From Paenibacillus pabuli (GTDB lineage: Bacteria > Bacillota > Bacilli > Paenibacillales > Paenibacillaceae), in assembly GCF_023101145.1 (NCBI RefSeq), contig NZ_CP073714.1, positions 3,472,001-3,536,000 on the forward strand: a stretch of DNA of 64,000 bases, given 5' to 3'. The notes under the pieces were generated by a model. That model worked only from the letters and a program-made list of their open reading frames with translations, searched no databases and was not told the DNA's origin. The stretch's first letter is position 1. Every line of letters begins with the position of its first letter. A program made the position numbers and the translations under genes. Below, one piece after another: positions 7,636 to 15,186 of the stretch.

Positions 7636-8106
7636 ATGTTCATTAGAGAGATAGAGGAAAAAGATAATCAAGAAGTGGAGTCTCTGATTCGAAGCTGTTT
7701 GATTGAATTCGGGGCCAATAAGTCAGGAACGGCGTGGGCAGATCCGAATCTGGGTGATTTCTATCATCTTTATCAACGGGAGGGCTCCAGATATTGGGTA
7801 GTTGAGCATGATTCAACCATTGTAGCTGGCTGCGGCATCGGACCCGTGGACGGATTTTCACATATTTGTGAATTGCAGAAAATGTATGCATTAAAAGAAG
7901 CACGAGGCACTGGAATCGCATATGATTTGCTTCAAATTTCCCTTGATTTTGCCAAAGAATACTATGAACAATGTTATCTTGAGACGCTTAGCAACATGGT
8001 CGCAGCCAACAAATTTTACATTAAGAACGGTTTTATTCCGTTAGAGGAACCGTTAAATGCAACGGAGCATTTTGCTTGTGATGCATGGTATATCAAAACA
8101 TTATAG
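7636..8106 (+). CDS. GNAT family N-acetyltransferase
   Basis: A 156-residue acetyl-CoA-dependent acyltransferase. The central strand CELQKMYALKEARGTGIAYD carries the R/Q-x-x-G-x-A/G-type acetyl-CoA pyrophosphate loop (ARGTGIA), and the C-terminal NKFYIKNGFIPL is the usual strand 6-7 motif. The acceptor is unknown. The ATG follows GGAGG. It ends at a strong bidirectional terminator facing the next TetR gene. Confidence 0.85.
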   Translation: MFIREIEEKDNQEVESLIRSCLIEFGANKSGTAWADPNLGDFYHLYQREGSRYWVVEHDSTIVAGCGIGPVDGFSHICELQKMYALKEARGTGIAYDLLQISLDFAKEYYEQCYLETLSNMVAANKFYIKNGFIPLEEPLNATEHFACDAWYIKTL

Positions 8107-8128
8107 ATTCAATATTCACAGCTCAACT

Positions 8129-8181
8129 CCAAAAAGCCTAATTCAAGCGGTAGATTACCGATTATGAATTAGGCTTTTTGG
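8129..8181. terminator. Bidirectional terminator
   Basis: A perfect 17-base stem (8129-8145 with 8165-8181) with AAAAA on one side and TTTTT on the other, between convergent genes. Confidence 0.88.
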
Positions 8182-8202
8182 CATTTTCGGCTACCCAGAT
8201 AC

Positions 8203-8799
8203 CTAAAGAAACGTTAAACAGAGCTGTTCCACAATGCGTTCGGGAGAGTTGCCACGCACATTTTTTTGAAACAGATACGAGTCATTGCTCATAGCGGTCA
8301 GAAGCATGTCTGTTTTGAATAAGCTGATGGCCTGCGATTCTTCACTCTCTGTTGCCATCTCTTCGAATAGTTCGAATAACTGTTGATGCAATTTTTCATA
8401 TAGCGGGCTTGAGGTTCTGGAGTCCGATCCCTGATAGACCGCATTCTCAATGCCCAAGAGCAGATCCGCATTTTTCTCTCTAAACTGGATAAACAACGTC
8501 AGCAGACCGCGCAAGCGCTCAGATGGTGGATGCTGTGCGTTTTCCAGTAAGTAGATCTCCACATCATTAAAGAAAAGTGCTGCGTTATCTTTGATCAAAT
8601 CCATGCATAACTCACTTTTATTGCGATATCGGCGGTATAAGGTACCCGCTCCAATCTGCGCTTCGGAAGCGATTTGATTCATGCTGATCCGCTCGACGCC
8701 GTGCAGCTCGAATAATTTAGAAGCCACATTCAAAATACGCTGGCGATTCTCCGCGGCATCCCGTCGTTCCAAACGAGAGGTTGTATTGGTTCTATCCAT
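8203..8799 (-). CDS. TetR/AcrR family regulator next to the P450 locus
   Basis: A 198-residue regulator with an N-terminal helix-turn-helix: ISMNQIASEAQIGAGTLYRR then YRNKSELC at about residues 40-66. The C-terminal domain is helical and otherwise unremarkable. It is divergent from an isochorismatase-family remnant and a cytochrome P450. The strong inverted repeat at 8839-8895 just upstream is the likely operator for autoregulation and control of the divergent unit. Confidence 0.88.
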   Translation of the reverse strand: MDRTNTTSRLERRDAAENRQRILNVASKLFELHGVERISMNQIASEAQIGAGTLYRRYRNKSELCMDLIKDNAALFFNDVEIYLLENAQHPPSERLRGLLTLFIQFREKNADLLLGIENAVYQGSDSRTSSPLYEKLHQQLFELFEEMATESEESQAISLFKTDMLLTAMSNDSYLFQKNVRGNSPERIVEQLCLTFL

Positions 8800-8833
8800 A
8801 ATTGGTCACTTCCTATCCTTCAATGTCCATAAT

Positions 8834-8861
8834 TTGACAAGGGGAGAACTCTCCGTTTAAT
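8834..8861 (+). promoter_or_regulatory. Promoter reading toward the P450 gene
   Basis: TTGACA (8834-8839), a 16-base spacer and TTTAAT (8856-8861). The left arm of the 8839-8895 repeat fills the spacer, so a bound TetR protein would block polymerase. Confidence 0.55.
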
Positions 8862-8895
8862 ATCAAGAAGAGATTAAGCGGAGAGTTCTCCCCTT
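8839..8895. promoter_or_regulatory. 17-base inverted repeat, probable paired TetR operator
   Basis: AAGGGGAGAACTCTCCG (8839-8855) and its exact complement (8879-8895) are 40 bases apart from start to start. Each arm is itself an imperfect palindrome of the form GGAGA-N2-TCTCC, so this looks like two operator copies in inverted orientation rather than a terminator. There is no T run after it. Confidence 0.65.
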
Positions 8896-8945
8896 AATCT
8901 TAATCAAAACGGGAGGGGTGTGCAACCCATGGAGAGTCATCATAA

Positions 8946-9167
8946 CAAACCCATGGCATTAATACACTGATTCTCACAGGTATCGCAACAAGTGGAGTCG
9001 TGCTGTCTACATTATGTGAGGCTGCGGATAAGGATTACGCGCTTACCGTTCTTTCGGATGCTTGTCTGGATCGGGACCCTGAAGTTCATCGAGTTCTCGT
9101 AGAAAGTGTGTTCCCTCAACAAGCCGATGTGCTGGCTGTAGATGATTGGATAAATACATTCATGTAA
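8946..9167 (+). pseudogene. Isochorismatase-family hydrolase remnant (C-terminal part only)
   Basis: An open frame without a start codon encodes about 73 residues. HGINTLILTGIATSGVVLST, DKDYALTVLSDACLDRD and VHRVLVESVFPQQADVL are the conserved C-terminal blocks of isochorismatase-like cysteine hydrolases, including the GIATSGVV loop. The active-site cysteine position of the usual GxxTxxCV motif reads ATSGVV here, as in one subgroup of the family. A stop (8943-8945) precedes the frame and the first ~110 residues are absent. The remnant ends at TAA 9165-9167, just before the P450 start, suggesting the original order TetR / hydrolase - P450. Confidence 0.75.
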
Positions 9168-9199
9168 ACGTAGAAAATGGTCGAAGCGAAAGGATGGTT

Positions 9200-10465
9200 A
9201 TGATGAGTGAGTTAGATCTTAAGGCTTCACAACAAGCGGCGTTGAGCCTGTTTAGTGGGGAAAGTGGTGAAAACCCGTTTTCACTGATCAAGCAGCTGCG
9301 TGACACAGGTCCTGTTATTCCGGTATCATTGCCAATGGGGAGTACGGATCGCGGACAGTGGTTGGTCACACGAATGGAAGAAGCTTCACAGGTGCTTAAA
9401 GATCATACTCACTTCACAGTAGACCCATTATCCATCGACGGCAATGAGAATATCCTGAAAGCCTATGTGGAGAATATCGATCCAGATGCCCCTCCAACGT
9501 TTTTTACCGGAAAATCGATGCTTTCTGTAGATGAACCTGATCATCGGCGATTACGCCGACTGGTCTCCAAAGCTTTTACACCAAAATATATGGAAAGTCT
9601 TCGCCCACGTGTGCAGCAGATCGCTGATGAATTACTGGATCAGGTTCAAGCCCAGGGTGAGATGGATTTGGTAAAGGACTACGCCTATTCCTTACCGATC
9701 CATGTGATATCCGATATGCTGGGAGTACCTAAAGCAGATCGCCCACAGATTCAAACTTGGTCTTCCGCGATTGCACATGGCCTGGGCCTCGGAGTGCGTG
9801 AGCCGGGAGTGGAGGAACACCTCCGAGCTTTCGGTGACTATACTGCGCAGCTGGTAGCTGAGAAACGCAAACATCCCGCGGATGATTTGATCAGTCAATT
9901 GATTGCTATCGAAGAAGAGGGCGATCGACTCAGTGAACCGGAACTGTTATCCATGATTACGTTATTAATCTTTGCTGGCCATGAGACGACATCCAATCTG
10001 ATTGCTACAGGTGCAATGATGTTATTGGATCATCCTGAACAATTGGAGAAGCTCAAGGCTGATCTTAGTTTAGTGCCAGCAGCTGTCGAAGAGTTACTGC
10101 GTTTTAACGGGCCTGCAACCATTGCTGGACCTCGTTTTGCGACTCAGGATATTGAGCTGGCAGGACAGCAGATTAAAAAAGGTGATATGGTCATTCCTGT
10201 GTTGAAATCAGCTAATCGGGATGAGCTTCAATATGAAGAGCCAGAGAATCTGGATGTTACACGACATATTAATCGCCATCTGGCTTTTGGTCATGGCATT
10301 CATTCCTGCTTGGGGGCTCCGCTTGCTCGTGTGGAGGGAGACATCGCCTTTACAACATTGTTAAAACGTATGCCTAATCTGCGGCTTCATATTCCTCGGG
10401 AAAGCATTGAGTGGCATTTGGCACTAAGTTCACAGAGCTTGGCCGCTTTACCTGTCGCTTTTTAA
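9200..10465 (+). CDS. Cytochrome P450 (CYP107/CYP109-like class I)
   Basis: A soluble bacterial P450 of 421 residues. The haem-binding loop FGHGIHSCLGAPLAR places the iron-ligand cysteine at residue 370. The I-helix motif FAGHETTSN has the oxygen-activating threonine near residue 263, and the K-helix ExxR reads EELLRF. It would oxidise a small molecule using separate ferredoxin and reductase partners, none of which are in the window. I start at ATG 9200 (a second ATG at 9203) with AAAGGA upstream; the longer reading from 9146 overlaps the hydrolase remnant and lacks a ribosome site. Control by the TetR at 8203 is likely. Confidence 0.9.
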   Translation: MMSELDLKASQQAALSLFSGESGENPFSLIKQLRDTGPVIPVSLPMGSTDRGQWLVTRMEEASQVLKDHTHFTVDPLSIDGNENILKAYVENIDPDAPPTFFTGKSMLSVDEPDHRRLRRLVSKAFTPKYMESLRPRVQQIADELLDQVQAQGEMDLVKDYAYSLPIHVISDMLGVPKADRPQIQTWSSAIAHGLGLGVREPGVEEHLRAFGDYTAQLVAEKRKHPADDLISQLIAIEEEGDRLSEPELLSMITLLIFAGHETTSNLIATGAMMLLDHPEQLEKLKADLSLVPAAVEELLRFNGPATIAGPRFATQDIELAGQQIKKGDMVIPVLKSANRDELQYEEPENLDVTRHINRHLAFGHGIHSCLGAPLARVEGDIAFTTLLKRMPNLRLHIPRESIEWHLALSSQSLAALPVAF

Positions 10466-10517
10466 CAGAAGAGTTAGAGTGAAGTTTCTTATGGCAAGAA
10501 GGAGCATATATCCCCCA

Positions 10518-10548
10518 GGAAATCCGTCATGTTTGGCGGATTTTCTTG
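10518..10548 (+). terminator. Terminator after the P450 gene
   Basis: AAATCCGTC and GGCGGATTT form a stem (one G-U) over ATGTTT, followed by a T-rich stretch. Confidence 0.65.
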
Positions 10549-10691
10549 TGTTGTGCTCTAAGTTTCATTTGGATAGGTAAAATCAACAATTCCAGTATCC
10601 GTTTGCAGGATCTAATTGAGAAAAACACGAAATAGTTCTTTACAAGTTCTTTAATTTTGTACATATAGGGATTTTTTCATCGGAGGGGAGC

Positions 10692-10786
10692 ATGATGAAA
10701 CATTTTCCAAGGTCAGTATCGGCATCGTACTACTGGCCTATGTTGCTCTCATAAGTATCCGCTTCTATCAAGGAGTCCAAGTGTGA
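10692..10786 (+). pseudogene. Frameshifted small membrane-peptide reading frame
   Basis: The stretch between P450 and the ArsR gene (10466-10930) holds one thing beyond the terminator. ATGATG (10689-10694 region) follows the strong ribosome site GGAGGGG and reads MKHF, then runs out of a sensible frame. In the +2 frame the sequence reads KVSIGIVLLAYVALISIRFY and ends at TGA 10784. Adding one T to the TTTT run restores a single 31-residue peptide with one membrane helix. It could be a sequencing slip, a slippery site or a dead gene; I do not recognise the family. Confidence 0.3.
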
Positions 10787-10834
10787 CAACGCTAGCTTGG
10801 ATAAGCTAAGAAAAATGATGAAGTAAAAAGTAAA

Positions 10835-10863
10835 TTGATACAAAATAAATGATTTGTTACAAT
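10835..10863 (+). promoter_or_regulatory. Promoter of the ArsR-like regulator gene
   Basis: TTGATA (10835-10840) and TACAAT (10858-10863) are 17 bases apart. AATGATTT (10848-10855) inside the spacer and AAATCATT (10879-10886) form an inverted repeat that could be an autoregulatory site. Confidence 0.6.
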
Positions 10864-10930
10864 ATTATCGATTGAATTAAATCATTCGATTACATTTTCT
10901 GTTTATAAATACATAAAAGGTGGTGAACGA

Positions 10931-11860
10931 ATGCTTGAGCTGAGTTTTGATAATCCGGATGAGCTGGTCACGGTCACGCATGCGTTATCGACCCGATCCA
11001 GAGTGGATATTCTCCGACTATTGATCTCCCAGAACCTGAACATAGTCGAAATCGCGGAAGCTCTCAAACTTCCCGTATCCACGGTAGCCAGCAACATCAA
11101 GGTTTTGGAAGCTGCAAAGCTAATCAATACGGAACTGCTGCCTGCCTCTCGCGGGGCGATGAAGGTATGCAGCCGCAATTACGATGATATTCACATTGCT
11201 CTTAATCTGGAGAAAGCCATTCCCAAAGGTGATATTCAGGTATATGAAGTGGATATGCCTATCGGTCATTATAGTGATTGTGAAGTGTCACCCACTTGCG
11301 GCATGGCGAATGGCGAGGGCATGATCATTCGTGAGGATGAACCCGCCAGCTTTTATCATCCGAAGCATGTGGGAGCGCAGATTATGTGGTTTCGCAAGGG
11401 ATATGTCGAATATTTAATGCCACTGGAGATTCCGGCAGAAGCGGTAATCGAATCGCTCGAACTGTCCATGGAAATATGTTCTGAAGCACCAAACTATGAT
11501 CATAATTGGCCTTCCGATATCTCTGTATGGGTTAACGGTGTGGAAATTGGCATGTGGACATGCCCTGGAGACTTTGGAGATCGGCGCGGAAAGCTCAACC
11601 CGGCTTGGTGGTTTGAATGGTCAACACAGTATGGTTTATTAAAGACTTGGCGAGTGGACAAAACGAAGACAACGCTGGATATGGAGAAAATCTCAACAGT
11701 TGATCTGGATCAGCTTAACCTTAAGGATAGCCACAAGTTAAGGGTGAGGATTGGCATTAAGCCGGATGCAATTCATCAAGGAGGCGTAAATCTCTTTGGG
11801 AGACAATTTGGGGATTATGATCAAAACATCAAAATGACTGTACATTATGCCGTTCATTAG
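10931..11860 (+). CDS. ArsR-type winged-helix regulator with large C-terminal sensor-like domain
   Basis: A 309-residue protein. Residues 1-95 are an ArsR-type winged helix: ALSTRSRVDILRLLISQNLN, VEIAEALKLPVSTVASNIK as recognition helix, then LEAAKLI. Most ArsR proteins stop near 100-120 residues; here about 210 more follow. That part is aromatic and beta-rich, for example WPSDISVWVNGVEIGMWTC and KLNPAWWFEWSTQYG, reminiscent of a carbohydrate-binding jelly roll. Because it directly precedes a sugar importer and GH2 operon, I infer a sugar-responsive regulator. No metal-binding cysteine set typical of ArsR sensors was recognised. Confidence 0.75.
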   Translation: MLELSFDNPDELVTVTHALSTRSRVDILRLLISQNLNIVEIAEALKLPVSTVASNIKVLEAAKLINTELLPASRGAMKVCSRNYDDIHIALNLEKAIPKGDIQVYEVDMPIGHYSDCEVSPTCGMANGEGMIIREDEPASFYHPKHVGAQIMWFRKGYVEYLMPLEIPAEAVIESLELSMEICSEAPNYDHNWPSDISVWVNGVEIGMWTCPGDFGDRRGKLNPAWWFEWSTQYGLLKTWRVDKTKTTLDMEKISTVDLDQLNLKDSHKLRVRIGIKPDAIHQGGVNLFGRQFGDYDQNIKMTVHYAVH

Positions 11861-11876
11861 AATCGGACGAGAAAGA

Positions 11877-11919
11877 AAGACTTTGGTTGCAGATATTATG
11901 TAACTAAAGTCTTTTTTTT
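11877..11919 (+). terminator. Terminator of the ArsR-like gene
   Basis: AAAGACTTTGGTT pairs with AACTAAAGTCTTT with a bulge, followed by eight T residues. Confidence 0.75.
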
Positions 11920-11943
11920 ATTAATAATTACATTAAATATGTT

Positions 11944-11957
11944 TGAAAGCGTTGACA
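11944..11957 (+). promoter_or_regulatory. Perfect cre site (CcpA operator)
   Basis: TGAAAGCGTTGACA matches the catabolite-responsive element consensus TGWAANCGNTNWCA at all positions and includes the whole -35 hexamer of the operon promoter. CcpA binding there would block transcription when preferred sugars are present. Confidence 0.8.
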
Positions 11958-11980
11958 ATAAAGATTTACCCTTATATAAT
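11952..11980 (+). promoter_or_regulatory. Strong sigma-A promoter of the GH2/importer operon
   Basis: TTGACA (11952-11957), a 17-base spacer and TATAAT (11975-11980) are all consensus. Downstream, TAGATACA (11987-11994) and TGTATCTA (12025-12032) form an inverted repeat over the likely start of transcription, a candidate site for the neighbouring ArsR-like protein. Confidence 0.85.
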
Positions 11981-12058
11981 CCCCTATAGATACAGTAATA
12001 GTGTAATAAAACAATTATATCGTTTGTATCTACAAATTAGAGTAAAGGGGATACTCGC

Positions 12059-13351
12059 ATGAAAAGAAAGATCGGCAGGTTAGCTCTGACATTATTGCTT
12101 TCATTCTCAACCGTTTTAAGTGCATGCAGCGGAGGCAGTAACGAGGCCGGGGATAGCGTCTCTGGTGATGGAAAAGTGACATTGTCCTTCTGGACACTGT
12201 TCGATGGTGGTGATGGCGCAAACATGCAGACATTAGTTGATGAATTCAACAAAAGCCATCCGGACATTGAAGTCAAAAATACCAAATTGGCCTGGGGTGA
12301 GTATTATACGAAGCTCGTAACTGCTGTTGGTAACGGCAATGGACCGGATATTGGGATCTCCCATTCCTCCAGACTGCCCGATCTAATCAATCAGGGGGTT
12401 GTCACAGAACTTGATACTCCGGCTACGGATGCAGGTGTGGATTGGAACACCTATAACCAGAATCTCCTGGATGCGGTTACCGTAGAAGGTCAACATTATG
12501 CAGTCCCCATTGATACACATCCCTTTATCATGTTCTACAACAAAAAACTTCTAAAAGATGCAGGATTGCTGGGTGAAGACGGAAAGCCGATCCTGGAGCA
12601 ATCAGCTGACGGATTTGTGAGTTTCCTTCAAACGTTAAAAGAGAAGCTGCCTGCCAAAACGACTCCGTTTGCATTGTCCAATAATAATGATGATCCTTAC
12701 CGCTTGTGGTGGTCTCTGTACTCGCAGTTGGGTGGTAACGATGTGGTGTCGGATGATCTGAAGTCCGCAGCCATTGATAAGGAGAAAGGCATCAAGGCCG
12801 CAGACTATGTTCAGAAGCTTTATACCGAAGGTTATATCAAGAAAAATGATCCGGACTTCTATAAAAATTTTCAAAGTGGAACAGCCGCAATTATTATGAC
12901 AGGTGTCTGGACTACAGGAACATGGGAATCCACCAAAGGTCTTGAATTTGGGGCTATGCCGATTCCGAAATTTTACGACAAGGAAGCAACATGGGGAGAT
13001 TCGCATACCATTGTGCTGCCGCTGACGAAGGATGAGGACCCGGCTAAACGCAAAGCCGCAATGATCTTCGCTGACTGGGTTGCTGACAATGGTCAAGTCT
13101 GGGCGAAAGCCGGGCATATTCCATCGAAGCCTTCCGTACTGGAAAAACAGGAATTCAAAGATCTGCCATACCGCAGTGATTATTCCGAAGTAGCAAGTGT
13201 GGTTAAATTCAGCAAACATTCCACCAAAAATGCACAAATTCGCGATGAAGCTGCCTTTAAATTTTTGAATGAAGTATGGATGAACAAAATGACCCCTGCG
13301 GATGCCATGAACAACATGGAGACCGCCATTCAGAAAATACTGAGCGAATAG
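12059..13351 (+). CDS. Extracellular sugar-binding lipoprotein (ABC importer)
   Basis: A 430-residue solute-binding protein, family 1 type. The signal peptide ends in the lipobox LSAC (cysteine at about residue 23), so it is anchored to the outer face of the membrane by lipid. The mature part starts with a serine/glycine linker and then TLSFWTLFDGGDGANMQTLV, and contains FALSNNNDDPYRLWW, as in oligosaccharide-binding proteins. It captures the substrate for the two permeases that follow. The ATG has AAAGGGG upstream. It is the first gene of an operon with a cre-controlled promoter. Confidence 0.92.
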   Translation: MKRKIGRLALTLLLSFSTVLSACSGGSNEAGDSVSGDGKVTLSFWTLFDGGDGANMQTLVDEFNKSHPDIEVKNTKLAWGEYYTKLVTAVGNGNGPDIGISHSSRLPDLINQGVVTELDTPATDAGVDWNTYNQNLLDAVTVEGQHYAVPIDTHPFIMFYNKKLLKDAGLLGEDGKPILEQSADGFVSFLQTLKEKLPAKTTPFALSNNNDDPYRLWWSLYSQLGGNDVVSDDLKSAAIDKEKGIKAADYVQKLYTEGYIKKNDPDFYKNFQSGTAAIIMTGVWTTGTWESTKGLEFGAMPIPKFYDKEATWGDSHTIVLPLTKDEDPAKRKAAMIFADWVADNGQVWAKAGHIPSKPSVLEKQEFKDLPYRSDYSEVASVVKFSKHSTKNAQIRDEAAFKFLNEVWMNKMTPADAMNNMETAIQKILSE

Positions 13352-13361
13352 AAGGAAGACG

Positions 13362-13419
13362 GTTCACGCAAGTCGTGCGTATTCATCATCTGTAGACAAG
13401 AAATCGCCGGCTTGCGTGC
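13362..13419 (+). other. Intercistronic stem between binding protein and permease genes
   Basis: CACGCAAG (about 13364-13371) and CTTGCGTG (about 13411-13418) are complementary 8-base arms just before the permease ribosome site. Such stems often stabilise the upstream binding-protein mRNA so that it is made in excess. Confidence 0.4.
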
Positions 13420-13439
13420 CAATCAAAGGGGAGACGCAC

Positions 13440-14330
13440 ATGAAGATCAAAAAAATGAGAGCGGATTTGCAGGCACTGGTATTTCTGCTTCCATTCTTAA
13501 TTATTTATGGTTTATTTACGATCTGGCCCATGATTAAAGGCGTAGAGATGACCTTCTACAAATGGACGTTGATTAAGAAAATGGATTTTGTTGGTCTGGA
13601 TAACTTCCGAAAAGTTTTTCTGGACAGAGAGGTTTGGGAAGCGATCTGGCATTCAACCTTTTTTGTTTTCTTGAGTACACCGACCATGATTATACTTGCG
13701 ATTCTGCTGGCCTTGATTGCCAACCGAAAATCGTCTTTGCAGAAGTTCTACCGCATCATCTTTTTTATACCAAGCGTACTCTCCGTCGCTGTCGCAGCTT
13801 ATCTGGGTTTATTCGTATTTCAGCCTTATACGGGATTCGTTAATTCCTTCCTGCATCTTGTGCAATTATTGCCTCAAAATGCCGAGATTTTCTGGCTGAC
13901 GGAAACCGGGCTCGCCTGGGTCGTTATTACTGTAATTACCTTGTGGTGGACGGTCGGTTTTAACTTTATTCTGTATCTTTCTGCGATGCAGGAAATACCG
14001 GATGAAATTTATGAAGCGGCAAGGCTGGATGGTGCAAGCGATACTCAAATATTTTGGCGGATAACTCTTCCTTATTTGAATCCATTGACCAAAACCATAA
14101 CCATGCTGCAGATCATCGCTTCCTACAAGGTTTTTATGCAAATTTATGTTATTACTGGCGGGGGGCCGCTGGATCAGACACGTCCGATTATTCAGTTAAT
14201 CTATCAGACCGGATTTAAGAACAACAACCTGGGTTATGCCGCAACGATGTCCTATATTTTATTCGTAATTCTGCTGGTGCTATCGGCGCTGCAATACTGG
14301 ATGACGAACCGGAAAGGAGCGGAATACTGA
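13440..14330 (+). CDS. ABC sugar permease, first subunit (MalF/UgpA type)
   Basis: A 296-residue inner-membrane protein with six predicted helices. The conserved loop that docks the ATPase reads EAARLDGASDTQIFWRITLP. I start at ATG 13440 after AAAGGGGAG rather than the upstream frame start at 13416. The stop TGA shares a base with the ATG of the next permease, so the two are translationally coupled. No ATPase gene follows; a shared MsmX-like ATPase elsewhere is the usual solution in this group. Confidence 0.92.
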   Translation: MKIKKMRADLQALVFLLPFLIIYGLFTIWPMIKGVEMTFYKWTLIKKMDFVGLDNFRKVFLDREVWEAIWHSTFFVFLSTPTMIILAILLALIANRKSSLQKFYRIIFFIPSVLSVAVAAYLGLFVFQPYTGFVNSFLHLVQLLPQNAEIFWLTETGLAWVVITVITLWWTVGFNFILYLSAMQEIPDEIYEAARLDGASDTQIFWRITLPYLNPLTKTITMLQIIASYKVFMQIYVITGGGPLDQTRPIIQLIYQTGFKNNNLGYAATMSYILFVILLVLSALQYWMTNRKGAEY

Positions 14331-15136
14331 TGAAATGGCTATATCGCACAGGTTCTGCGTTGATGGCGGTTATGTTTGCGGCCCCGCTTGTGTGGATGCT
14401 GATGGTCTCCATCAAAGAAGAGGGCATGAAGATTATTACGGTCCTGGACTGGTTTAAACCTCCATACTCACTTGCCGTCTACAACGAAATTCTGACAACG
14501 ACAAAGCTGTCACAGTGGGTAGTTAATAGTCTGTTTGTCGCGGTGATTGTGACCGTACTGACTGTAATTTTCGCTGCCATGGCCGGATTTGCCCTGTCCA
14601 AAGTACCGTTTCGTTTCCGTACATTTATTTTCTTCTTCATTCTTGGCGGGCTGCTGATTCCTGGTGAAGCTACCATTATTCCACTTTATCAGGTAGCCAA
14701 GGATTTAAATCTGCTGAACTCCTACAGTGGATTGATTATTCCTGCTTTGGCTTCGCCTGTAGCAGTCATTGTACTTAAAAGCTTCTTCGACGGCATTCCC
14801 AATGATCTGTTGGAGAGCGTGCAAATTGACGGTGGGGGCTTTTGGCGGATTTTCACCAGCATTGTACTGCCGCTGACCCGACCAGCGATGGCTTCCATGG
14901 CCATCCTGACGTTTATTGGTTCATGGAACAATTTTCTCTGGCCTTTTCTTTCAATCACCGACGATAATCTGTTCACACTGCCAATGGGAATTCCAACGCT
15001 GATGGGACAGTATTCAGAGGATTATGTTAAACCGATGGTGATCAATGCCGTAGCTTCTGTTCCCATCATTATATTATTTGTCATCTTTGAGAAGCAGATT
15101 GTCAAAGGTATCAGCATGTCTGGTATTAAGGGTTAA
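14330..15136 (+). CDS. ABC sugar permease, second subunit (MalG/UgpE type)
   Basis: A 268-residue, six-helix membrane protein with the ATPase-docking loop ESVQIDGGGFWRIFTSIVLP and the usual C-terminal end KQIVKGISMSGIKG. It overlaps the first permease by one base. With it and the lipoprotein at 12059 it forms an importer for a sugar likely to be processed by the two GH2 enzymes downstream. Confidence 0.92.
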   Translation: MKWLYRTGSALMAVMFAAPLVWMLMVSIKEEGMKIITVLDWFKPPYSLAVYNEILTTTKLSQWVVNSLFVAVIVTVLTVIFAAMAGFALSKVPFRFRTFIFFFILGGLLIPGEATIIPLYQVAKDLNLLNSYSGLIIPALASPVAVIVLKSFFDGIPNDLLESVQIDGGGFWRIFTSIVLPLTRPAMASMAILTFIGSWNNFLWPFLSITDDNLFTLPMGIPTLMGQYSEDYVKPMVINAVASVPIIILFVIFEKQIVKGISMSGIKG

Positions 15137-15186
15137 CACTTTTTCAGGCCAACGAGCCAAATATAGAGGAGATCGGGGAGAACAAT

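Noticed and set aside
8839..8895. Terminator for the TetR gene or an insertion-sequence end
   Set aside because: It lies upstream of the genes on both sides, has no T run, shows no target duplication, and its arms look like operators.
12635..13237. 200-codon minus-strand frame inside the lipoprotein gene
   Set aside because: Antisense shadow of a clear solute-binding protein gene.
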